NCBI GenBank assembly: GCA_012517635.1
Contig: JAAYUP010000317.1
Span: forward strand, 1 to 17,078
Length of the DNA stretch: 17,078 nt
Source: Candidatus Atribacter alterifermentans
Lineage (GTDB): Bacteria > Atribacterota > Atribacteria > Atribacterales > Atribacteraceae
Direction: 5' to 3'
Every line of letters starts with the position of its first letter. The stretch's first letter is position 1. Below the pieces are notes generated by a model. The model was not told the DNA's origin. It worked only from the letters and a program-made list of their open reading frames with translations, and made no database searches. Position numbers and translations under genes: made by a program. This document shows positions 7,973 through 14,388 of this stretch, piece by piece.

Positions 7973-9049
7973 ATGAGCAAAAAATTACGGATTTTGGTTG
8001 TTGGCCTTGGTGGCATGGGAAGTACCCATGCCAATGCTTATTCAAAAATAAGTGATTACGAAATTATTGGTTTCGTCGATTCCAAGCAACCTGAACGAGC
8101 CCAAAATTTAGCCAAATCCTTAAATATTATTATTCCAGTTTATACCGATTTTTATGATGCTATAAATCAATTAAAGCCTGACGCCGTTTCTATAAACACT
8201 TATCCAGATACTCACGCTGAATTTTCCATTTTCGCTATGAAACAAGGTTGTCATGTCTTTGTTGAAAAGCCAATCGCTAGAACGGTTGAAGATGCCGAAG
8301 CTGTAGTGAGCACTGCTCATAATACGAAAAGGAAATTAGTTGTGGGGTATATTCTCCGCCAGCACCCCGCCTGGCAGCAATTTATTCAACTCGCTCGCCA
8401 ATTAGGAAAACCACTCATAATGAGAATGAATTTGAACCAGCAAAGCTATGGCCATGAATGGTCAGTCCATAAAACCTTCATAAAAAATTTGCCTCCCCTC
8501 GTCGACTGTGGTGTTCACTATTTAGATGTCATGTGCCAAATAACCCAATCACAACCAAAATTTGTTCAAGCCATAGCGGCTCGAGTGACCGATGAAATTG
8601 ATCCTGATTTCCATAATTATGGTCAGCTTCAAGTTGGTTTTGAAGATGGTTCAGTTGGTTGGTATGAAGTAGGATGGGGCCCGATGATGAGTAAAACTGC
8701 TTATTTTATAAAAGATGTTATTGGACCAAAGGGATCAGTCAGTATGGATAAAAGTCAGAGCGATGCTGATCCGTCTGATGTGTCAAAACATACTGAAGTT
8801 AACACGATCATCATACATTCCAGCGAAACCAATGATCAAGGGAAGCCCCTTCATGAAGATCGCTTCATTCAAATTGAAGATGAACCGACCCATAATGAAT
8901 TGTGCAAACGAGAACAAGAATATTTATTACGAGCAATTCAAGAAGACCTCGATCTCAGCAGCCATTGGGATGATGCAGTTAATTCTTTAAAGATTGGATT
9001 AGCTGCAGTTGAATCTTATAAAAAGGGTATGACCATTCATTTTTCTTAA
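7973..9049 (+). CDS. Gfo/Idh/MocA-family NAD(P)-dependent sugar oxidoreductase
   Basis: A 358-residue cytoplasmic dehydrogenase. The N-terminal Rossmann fold has GLGGMG (11-16) with an acidic Asp36 after the second strand (IIGFVD), which favours NAD. The family EKP motif (98-100) contains the catalytic Lys. The C-terminal domain carries D178-C-G-V-H182-Y-L-D185, the DxGxHxxD catalytic/substrate motif. Family members oxidise or reduce hydroxyls of sugars, inositols and glycosides. The ATG at 7973 is preceded by AAGGAGA. It follows the flavoenzyme gene on the same strand after 103 bases with no clear terminator between, so the two may share a transcript. The substrate is unknown; a role on the sugar imported by the divergent operon is plausible but inferred. 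Confidence 0.9.
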   Translation: MSKKLRILVVGLGGMGSTHANAYSKISDYEIIGFVDSKQPERAQNLAKSLNIIIPVYTDFYDAINQLKPDAVSINTYPDTHAEFSIFAMKQGCHVFVEKPIARTVEDAEAVVSTAHNTKRKLVVGYILRQHPAWQQFIQLARQLGKPLIMRMNLNQQSYGHEWSVHKTFIKNLPPLVDCGVHYLDVMCQITQSQPKFVQAIAARVTDEIDPDFHNYGQLQVGFEDGSVGWYEVGWGPMMSKTAYFIKDVIGPKGSVSMDKSQSDADPSDVSKHTEVNTIIIHSSETNDQGKPLHEDRFIQIEDEPTHNELCKREQEYLLRAIQEDLDLSSHWDDAVNSLKIGLAAVESYKKGMTIHFS

Positions 9050-9313
9050 GTAAATTGAACCTCATATTTGATTGTCTCTTTGTAAGAAGATAATTTAAAC
9101 GATATCAATTAAAAATTGCGGAATTGAGATTAATTCAATACCTATCAGGTTCTTTTTTGTGAAGAATAAGGGTTGTAAAGAGAAGGATTCCCTTCCATAT
9201 TATTAGTGTTACGTTTAAAAAGTCAAATTCCGTTTCATTATTTATGGGTATTTGATAACAAAGACAATTATTCATCGTAAAAAAAAGAAGAATGATTTTT
9301 TAGGAGGAGAAAA
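9050..9313. other. Intergenic spacer between dehydrogenase and lipoprotein genes
   Basis: A 264-base AT-rich spacer. It contains short inverted repeats (for example acctatcaggt followed by tcttttttg near 9140-9160, a poor terminator) and a weak promoter-like pair, TTGTAA at 9173-9178 and TATTAT at 9198-9203, with 19-base spacing. No small gene was recognised. Confidence 0.4.
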
Positions 9314-9847
9314 ATGAAGAGAATTCTAATGCTCATCATTTTAGGTTTCATCTTATTAATCACTGGTTGCGTCCCCACCGTTCCTGATTATGAGCGAGTT
9401 GAAATTGAAGCCCTCATTGAGCGATATGGGAATGCTCTTTTAATTCAAGATCATGACCTGGCGAAATCCTGTTTGGTTCCTGGTGGTCCAAGCGATCAAA
9501 ATTTTGAACTCAAATACCAGATTATCGTAAACATTCTCACCACTCAACCGGAATATACCGGTCAAACGTGCAGTATTCCCATATATGGAGTCAATACTGG
9601 ACAAATCAAAGTTGACGGTGACTGGGCGAATGTAACTTTAAAGAGTCGTCAGGTTTGCGGATTCTGCGAAAATACCTATTGGATACCTTATCCCATACCG
9701 GTTGCTGAATATGCTGTTCCGGCACCATCCCAAGGAAGTTCAGGAATTTCACCCTTCAATCAATGGGTTTGTTTTGAAAATACTTTTCTGATCGATGACA
9801 ACCCGCTTCTTTTGAAAAAAGTGAACGGCCAGTGGCTCATTTATTAA
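9314..9847 (+). CDS. Small lipoprotein with NTF2-like appearance, function unknown
   Basis: A 177-residue protein with a lipoprotein signal: MKR, a hydrophobic core, then the lipobox LITGC with the lipidated Cys19. The mature part begins with a helix-like segment (about 30-50: EIEALIERYGNALLIQDHD). It ends with strands and a terminal NGQWLIY, a pattern common in NTF2/SnoaL-like domains. Five further cysteines (53, 86, 115, 118, 153) include a CGFC pair, so extracytoplasmic disulfides or metal binding are possible. The strong ribosome site GGAGGAG is just before the ATG. It stands apart from its neighbours, with a spacer before it and a strong terminator after it, so it is probably its own unit. 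The fold call is tentative; no function can be assigned. Confidence 0.75.
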   Translation: MKRILMLIILGFILLITGCVPTVPDYERVEIEALIERYGNALLIQDHDLAKSCLVPGGPSDQNFELKYQIIVNILTTQPEYTGQTCSIPIYGVNTGQIKVDGDWANVTLKSRQVCGFCENTYWIPYPIPVAEYAVPAPSQGSSGISPFNQWVCFENTFLIDDNPLLLKKVNGQWLIY

Positions 9848-9863
9848 TTTTATAATTGGTATA

Positions 9864-9928
9864 AAACGGCTGGAGCCTCTTCTATGCCTGGTATATCTTC
9901 CTGATGTAGATGCTCCAGCGTTTTTTTT
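9864..9928 (+). terminator. Rho-independent terminator after the lipoprotein gene
   Basis: An 8-bp GC-rich stem, gctggagc (9869-9876) with gctccagc (9912-9919), flanked by further pairing aaac/gttt and followed by eight T (9921-9928). The loop is unusually long (35 bases) and can form a small inner helix. On the opposite strand a short TTTT follows the stem, so it may also partly stop transcription from the convergent MtaA-like gene. Confidence 0.85.
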
Positions 9929-9977
9929 CACATGACTTAAACAAATCAATAGATATAATAAAGAATAATTATTTTTT

Positions 9978-10979
9978 TTACAATACTACTTGACAAAGGG
10001 CAAGCAGGTTTTCCGGTGGAGTTGCAACTGGAATTTCACATCCAGCACTTAGTATAAAAGGCATGCCGGCATCTTCAATACAGCGAAGGCTCACTTGTCG
10101 GACATCTTCAGGCGTACCTTCTAATATGACGCTTATTGGATCGACGTTTCCACATATACAAACACGAGAACCAAAATATTGCCTGGCTTCTTTCAAACTT
10201 ACCATAAAATCCAAATCAATGATATCTGCTCCGGTTTGGGCCATATAAGGCAAAAGTCCTGAAGTATTTCCGCATATATGGAGTTTCACCTTGGCACCTA
10301 ACTGGTGAATAGAGCTAAATAGGTCCTGTTCAAAAGGTAAAACGTATTTTTTATAAAGACTCGGTGAAAGCAACGAAGCAGCTGCATCACCAACCCCAAT
10401 AATATCCGCTCCAGCTTTAATCTGCTCTTCAGCAAATTTTTTTTCTGTTTCTAGCACTATTTTTAACAAGGATTCCACTTGTTTCGGTTGGTCAATAATG
10501 TCCATCATTAAATTTTGGACTCCTCGCAAATCAGCCGCTTCGGCAAACGGTCCCTCCACCCAGCCAAGAATTGGAATATCCTTTGAAATTTTTTGATGAA
10601 AAGCATTAACGGCTAATAATCGATCTCTCATTCTTGAAGCTTGATGAGGATCCAAAACCGGAAGAGAATTGATTTCTCTATCCTCCAAGGTTTTTAAGAG
10701 GGGCTCTTTCATTACCGGGATACCGTTATCGGGGTAGCTAAAAACCGCTCCATACCCTTCAGTTTCACGAAACGGGTCAGAAATAACCATCACCATATCA
10801 AAATGAAATTCTTTTTGACAGGCAAGGTAGCTGTCAACTAAAACTTGATAATTAAGATAATACTCGCGATAGGTCTTTCCAATGAATCGAGCGGCAAATG
10901 CCATTAATATTGGTGTTACCGGAATTCTATCGATTGTTTGTCCATTTAAAAGTGCATAAATTCTTTCTTTTGAGTTCAT
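9978..10979 (-). CDS. UroD/MtaA-family protein with intact zinc-site residues, probable methyltransferase
   Basis: A 333-residue protein of the uroporphyrinogen decarboxylase superfamily (TIM barrel). It starts with MNSKERIYALLNGQTIDRIPV, the usual N-terminal helix and DRxPV motif. The residues that bind catalytic zinc in methylcobamide:coenzyme M methyltransferases are present: His234 and Cys236 in KLHICGNTSGLLPYM, and Cys314 in SAGCEIPVATPPENL. This favours methyl transfer from a corrinoid over haem synthesis. No corrinoid protein or substrate methyltransferase is in the window. The ATG at 10979 has GGGGAG upstream. It lies downstream of MalG, 156 bases away, with its own promoter candidate and a possible terminator between, so it may be expressed separately from the importer. 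Confidence 0.87.
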   Translation of the reverse strand: MNSKERIYALLNGQTIDRIPVTPILMAFAARFIGKTYREYYLNYQVLVDSYLACQKEFHFDMVMVISDPFRETEGYGAVFSYPDNGIPVMKEPLLKTLEDREINSLPVLDPHQASRMRDRLLAVNAFHQKISKDIPILGWVEGPFAEAADLRGVQNLMMDIIDQPKQVESLLKIVLETEKKFAEEQIKAGADIIGVGDAAASLLSPSLYKKYVLPFEQDLFSSIHQLGAKVKLHICGNTSGLLPYMAQTGADIIDLDFMVSLKEARQYFGSRVCICGNVDPISVILEGTPEDVRQVSLRCIEDAGMPFILSAGCEIPVATPPENLLALCQVVL

Positions 10980-11002
10980 TCAAAATCTCCCCAAGTCACA
11001 AG

Positions 11003-11031
11003 ATTATAAACATTTATTCCTATTATTTTAA
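11003..11031 (-). promoter_or_regulatory. Promoter candidate for the MtaA-like gene
   Basis: On the minus strand TTAAAA (11026-11031), a 17-base spacer and a perfect TATAAT (11003-11008). This predicts a leader of about 20 bases before the ATG at 10979. Confidence 0.42.
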
Positions 11032-11110
11032 AATAGTCCTTTCATCACCTTGAACAATTAAAATTGTTATAAATATGAAAAGGAAATCAAGCATGGCGTT
11101 TATAATTTTT

Positions 11111-11130
11111 TAAAAAAAAGAAGCCTTCTT
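11111..11130 (-). terminator. Possible weak terminator after MalG-type gene
   Basis: Read leftward, the near-palindrome AAGAAGGCTTCTT (11118-11130) is followed directly by a run of T, just past the MalG stop at 11136. The stem is short and AT-rich, so termination would be partial. Confidence 0.38.
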
Positions 11131-11135
11131 AAAAG

Positions 11136-11984
11136 TTACTTAATCGCCCCGAAGGTCAATCCGGAAACAATATATCTCTGGATAAAGAGAGCGACTATGA
11201 TAACCGGAATGATCGAAACCAAACCAACCGCGCTAACCTGTCCCCAAAGCAAACCCCGGTCAATCATAAAACCAGATATAAGAACCGGAATTGTTCGAGT
11301 ATTAAAAGCAGTAAGCTTAACAGCAAACAAAAACTCATTCCAGGACGCAATAAAAGTCAACAAAGCAACCGTCATTATACCTGGAGTTGTAAGTGGAATA
11401 ACCACTCGAGTAAACAATTTGGTATAGCTGCATCCATCAATCAATCCAGCCTCGACTATCTCTCTTGGTAGCTCTTTAAAGAATCCATAAACTAACCAAA
11501 TCACAAATGAGAGATTAAAAAAAGTATAGGCGAGAATGAGAGCTGGAAAGGTATCAATCATTCGAAGCCTGGCAAATATTAAAAAGAGAGGTATAGCGGT
11601 AGCTATTGGAGGCATAATTCTCAGGCTGATGATCCATATCAGCAAAGAGGTTTTGGTTTTTGCCTTCCACCGCATGAAGGCAAAAGAAAACGCAGCTATA
11701 CACCCAATAACCAGTGAAAAAATAACCGATATTATTGATGCGATCAAACTGTTTCTGATATACCAAAAAATCGACTTTTGCTCAAACACAACTCGATAAT
11801 TATCCAAGACTAATCCTGTTGGCGAGAAGTTAGGAGGCCATGACATTGATTTTGCTTCCGGCCGAAAAGACGTGATGCCCATCCAATAAATAGGTAGGAG
11901 GTATAAAATGGTAAAAACGGCAATAACTAAGATAATTGCAGTGTTAACCATTTGTTTTTTTAATTTTTTACGAGTTTTAAACAA
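11136..11984 (-). CDS. Carbohydrate ABC transporter permease, MalG type
   Basis: A 282-residue inner-membrane permease with about six membrane segments. The cytoplasmic EAA loop EAGLIDGCSYTKLFTRVVIPL, which docks on the ATPase, is at about residues 177-197. The C-terminus GLTFGAIK is typical of MalG-like subunits. The start is a TTG at 11984: AGGAGG sits seven bases upstream, whereas the first in-frame ATG (11951) has no ribosome site. The gene overlaps the end of the MalF-type gene by 8 bases, so translation is coupled and the two permeases form a heterodimer. It is the last subunit gene of this importer here; no ATPase gene follows. Confidence 0.92.
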   Translation of the reverse strand: MFKTRKKLKKQMVNTAIILVIAVFTILYLLPIYWMGITSFRPEAKSMSWPPNFSPTGLVLDNYRVVFEQKSIFWYIRNSLIASIISVIFSLVIGCIAAFSFAFMRWKAKTKTSLLIWIISLRIMPPIATAIPLFLIFARLRMIDTFPALILAYTFFNLSFVIWLVYGFFKELPREIVEAGLIDGCSYTKLFTRVVIPLTTPGIMTVALLTFIASWNEFLFAVKLTAFNTRTIPVLISGFMIDRGLLWGQVSAVGLVSIIPVIIVALFIQRYIVSGLTFGAIK

Positions 11985-12831
11985 TTTCGAACCTCCTATT
12001 CAACCATCCTAGGAACCTGGTAATAAGAATTCCCATAACGACGGTAAAAATTATTGCAAATGATGTTGCAGATCCAATATTTAAATCGTTGAAAGCAGTG
12101 CGGAAAATGAGGAATCCAATGGTTTCGGTTCCACCACCAGGACCTCCATAAGTTAAAGTGTAAATGAGGTCTAATGCTTTGGTCGCATCCATAAAACGCA
12201 AGGTAAGGGCAATAACAATAGCATAAGAAATGGAGGGAAGAGTAATATGAATAAACTTTTGCCAACCGGTTGTTCCATCGATTTCACCTGCTTCTAAAAT
12301 TTCGGGTGGTATGCTTTGGAGTGCAGCTAAAATAATAACATACATAAAGGGCGTCCATTGCCAGACATCAGCTAATACAACAAAAAAGAGAGCATACTCA
12401 TTTCCGGTTGGGGCAAATCCCTGAGTACCCAAAAGCCAGTTGAATAAACCATAATGGGGATTGTAAATCATCCTCCAGATAATACCTACCACGATTGGTG
12501 ATAAAAACATAGGTATAGTAAGAGCAGTTCGAACGATCGGACGGAAAAAACCAAGCTCTCGATTCATAAGAACGGCTAAAGCTAAACCACTTATCAACTC
12601 TAAAAAGACTGCAAGGACAACATATACAATGGTATTCTGTAAGGCATTCCAGGCAAAACTGGATTTAAAAAGATCGATATAATTTTTTAAACCCACAAAT
12701 TGAGCAGGCATTCCGTAGCGCCAAATATAAAAACTTCCTCTCAAAGCAAAAAATAATGGATAAATCGCTAAACTCAGGAAAATTATAAAAGCAGGCAATA
12801 TCAAATAGTATTTTAACCTTTTTTCAATCAT
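11977..12831 (-). CDS. Carbohydrate ABC transporter permease, MalF type
   Basis: A 284-residue inner-membrane permease with six predicted membrane segments, the short form without the large periplasmic loop of E. coli MalF. The ATPase-docking EAA loop is EAGEIDGTTGWQKFIHITLP, about 70 residues before the end. The frame is open to a TTG at 12849, but the ATG at 12831 has AGGGGA about seven bases upstream and is chosen. It pairs with the overlapping MalG-type subunit. It follows the binding-protein gene across a short gap with a strong hairpin. The substrate class is a carbohydrate or polyol; the exact ligand is not visible. Confidence 0.92.
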   Translation of the reverse strand: MIEKRLKYYLILPAFIIFLSLAIYPLFFALRGSFYIWRYGMPAQFVGLKNYIDLFKSSFAWNALQNTIVYVVLAVFLELISGLALAVLMNRELGFFRPIVRTALTIPMFLSPIVVGIIWRMIYNPHYGLFNWLLGTQGFAPTGNEYALFFVVLADVWQWTPFMYVIILAALQSIPPEILEAGEIDGTTGWQKFIHITLPSISYAIVIALTLRFMDATKALDLIYTLTYGGPGGGTETIGFLIFRTAFNDLNIGSATSFAIIFTVVMGILITRFLGWLNRRFEIV

Positions 12832-12848
12832 AAGCAGTCCCCTAATCA

Positions 12849-12890
12849 ATAGTTATGGAGAGAAATTTCAACTATTCTCCCCATAACTAT
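12849..12890 (-). promoter_or_regulatory. Intercistronic stem-loop between binding-protein and MalF-type genes
   Basis: Arms 12849-12863 and 12876-12890 pair over 15 positions, with one G-U in the operon transcript, around a 12-base loop. The arm core is atagttatgg. In the operon direction the side after the hairpin lacks a T run, so read-through is expected and the likely role is protection of the upstream binding-protein message. A T run exists only on the plus-strand side, where no gene ends. Confidence 0.7.
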
Positions 12891-12913
12891 TTTTTTTAAT
12901 TGGAGAATTAGGT

Positions 12914-14227
12914 TTATTTCTGAGGGTAACCAGCTCTTTCAAGAATTCCTTTCAATTCTTCAATCAGTTTATCGACACCTTCTTCAGCTGGTAACTTGCC
13001 GGTCATAATCTGGTTGGTAATCACTGCGAAATTTCCGCCATAGAATTCCGACATAGTAGCAATTTTTCCAAAGCAAACCGCTTTTGATATAGCTTCCGAC
13101 TGTCCTTCGAGCCAATCACCGTAGGTTTCTTTCAAAGACTCGTCGGTATAAGTTGCTTTTGCGCTTGGTCCCTTACCAAATTCCTTGAAGAAAAAGAGGT
13201 CATTTTCAGCATTGGTCATGAATTTAATATATTCCCAAGCAGCGTCCTGGACTTTCGAATCTGCACAAATGAATAATCCCCATCCACCTGACATTGGATA
13301 ACCGATGGCAATATCAGCTGTACCGGTTTTTGCTCTTAAATCTGCATTAGCCGGATCGAGAAGCATACCATAAAGGGTAAGCGGCCATACCTCGGTCATA
13401 GCTGCTTTTCCATCGAGATAAAACTGATAGGCTTCGGGGAGATTATAACTTTCCACTCCAGGAGGCATATCTTTTAAGCGATCTTGCCAAAATTGGAAGG
13501 CTTCGACCATTTTTGGTTTATCAATGCAGACTTGGAAATTATCATCCCAAAAACCATTTTCAGTTTTTACGCTATCCCAATCAAACATTTGGAAATAGGT
13601 TTCAAAAGGATAGGATATGCCCTGTTCTGTTGCATACATATATACAGCTCCCCAGATTCCTTTTTCCTTGTATTCTGGGTTATTATTAATTGATTGAACG
13701 ATGTTCAGCCATTCGTCGAGATTCGTCGGTACTTTAAATCCTTCTTTCTCAAAGATGTCTTTCCGGTAGAACATTAAACGGCCTTCCATGTTGAAAGGAA
13801 GGGCATATTGTTTCCCTTTCCACTCGGAATTAATTTGATAAGCTTTTTCCACGTAGATTGATGGGTCAAATTCTGGATCATTTTTTATAAAATCATCCAG
13901 TGGAATAACATAACCACCATCTGCCCAGGCTCCTGTCCATTGATGGGCACCAACAATGACATCATATTGACCAGTATGGGCTACAAATGCCGACATAGCT
14001 TTGTCAAATTGAGTTCCATAAGGGGCTTCGTCCATTAAAATGTCAATCCCGAATTTCTCCTTCACTACTGGGACTGACCACTTTACTGCCTTTAACATGG
14101 GATCGTGGGAGTTAGCAAAGACTTTTAATGTTACACCATCAAAACGTTTCTCGGCTGCAAAAGTCGGTACAATAGCAATTAACAAGACACTAACAACGAT
14201 TAAGCTTAGAACTATGATTCTTTTCAT
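12914..14227 (-). CDS. Carbohydrate ABC transporter substrate-binding protein, family 1 (MalE/UgpB-like)
   Basis: A 437-residue secreted protein. A signal peptide, MKRIIVLSLIVVSVLLIAIV to about residue 24 (PTFAA), lacks cysteine, so it is a soluble periplasmic protein. The mature chain begins GVTLKVFANSHDPMLKAV and contains GQYDVIVGAHQWTGAWADGGYVIPLDDF, the usual family-1 pattern. Other family landmarks are YALPFNMEGRLMFYRKDIFEKEGF and the late PSAKATYTDESL region. The ATG at 14227 has AAGGAGG upstream. It is followed by MalF and MalG permeases and preceded by a UroD-like gene on the same strand. Aromatic residues are plentiful, as expected for a sugar-stacking pocket; the ligand is unknown. 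Confidence 0.93.
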   Translation of the reverse strand: MKRIIVLSLIVVSVLLIAIVPTFAAEKRFDGVTLKVFANSHDPMLKAVKWSVPVVKEKFGIDILMDEAPYGTQFDKAMSAFVAHTGQYDVIVGAHQWTGAWADGGYVIPLDDFIKNDPEFDPSIYVEKAYQINSEWKGKQYALPFNMEGRLMFYRKDIFEKEGFKVPTNLDEWLNIVQSINNNPEYKEKGIWGAVYMYATEQGISYPFETYFQMFDWDSVKTENGFWDDNFQVCIDKPKMVEAFQFWQDRLKDMPPGVESYNLPEAYQFYLDGKAAMTEVWPLTLYGMLLDPANADLRAKTGTADIAIGYPMSGGWGLFICADSKVQDAAWEYIKFMTNAENDLFFFKEFGKGPSAKATYTDESLKETYGDWLEGQSEAISKAVCFGKIATMSEFYGGNFAVITNQIMTGKLPAEEGVDKLIEELKGILERAGYPQK

Positions 14228-14315
14228 TCCTGTTTTCCTCCTTTAAATTCTTATCATTCTTTACCCTCATCGAGCTAATCTAAGGGTTTTAATCATTACA
14301 AAATACTTTCCAGCA

Positions 14316-14324
14316 CACCTCCTT
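14316..14324 (-). other. Perfect Shine-Dalgarno-like 9-mer in the binding-protein leader
   Basis: AAGGAGGTG on the minus strand, fully complementary to the usual 16S 3' end (CACCTCCTT), about 90 bases upstream of the binding-protein ATG. No start codon at normal spacing opens a reading frame worth naming. It could be a ribosome standby site or part of a leader RNA fold. Confidence 0.35.
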
Positions 14325-14341
14325 CCAGTAGTACAAAACCT

Positions 14342-14350
14342 ATTATAACA
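14342..14350 (-). promoter_or_regulatory. Extended -10 promoter candidate for the binding-protein gene
   Basis: On the minus strand TGTTATAAT, which is TG-N-TATAAT, an extended -10 element; no good -35 is seen 16-18 bases upstream. It would give a leader of about 105 bases before the ATG at 14227 and would let the importer be expressed apart from the UroD-like gene. Confidence 0.45.
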
Positions 14351-14388
14351 AAGAAATTAGATAATTAACTTATTTATTTTTGTATTTA

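Noticed and set aside
8715..8990. Plus-strand open frame inside the Gfo/Idh/MocA gene
   Set aside because: Shadow in another frame of a full-length, motif-complete dehydrogenase gene.
9978..10979. Genuine haem-pathway uroporphyrinogen decarboxylase (hemE)
   Set aside because: It carries the His-Cys...Cys zinc site of MtaA-type methyltransferases and has no haem-gene neighbours.
11536..11799. Open frames on both strands inside the MalG-type gene
   Set aside because: They overlap a clear permease gene and have basic, low-information translations typical of shadows.
12876..12897. Rho-independent terminator on the plus strand
   Set aside because: The hairpin plus T run is real, but no plus-strand gene ends here, so it is reported as an intercistronic hairpin of the minus-strand operon.
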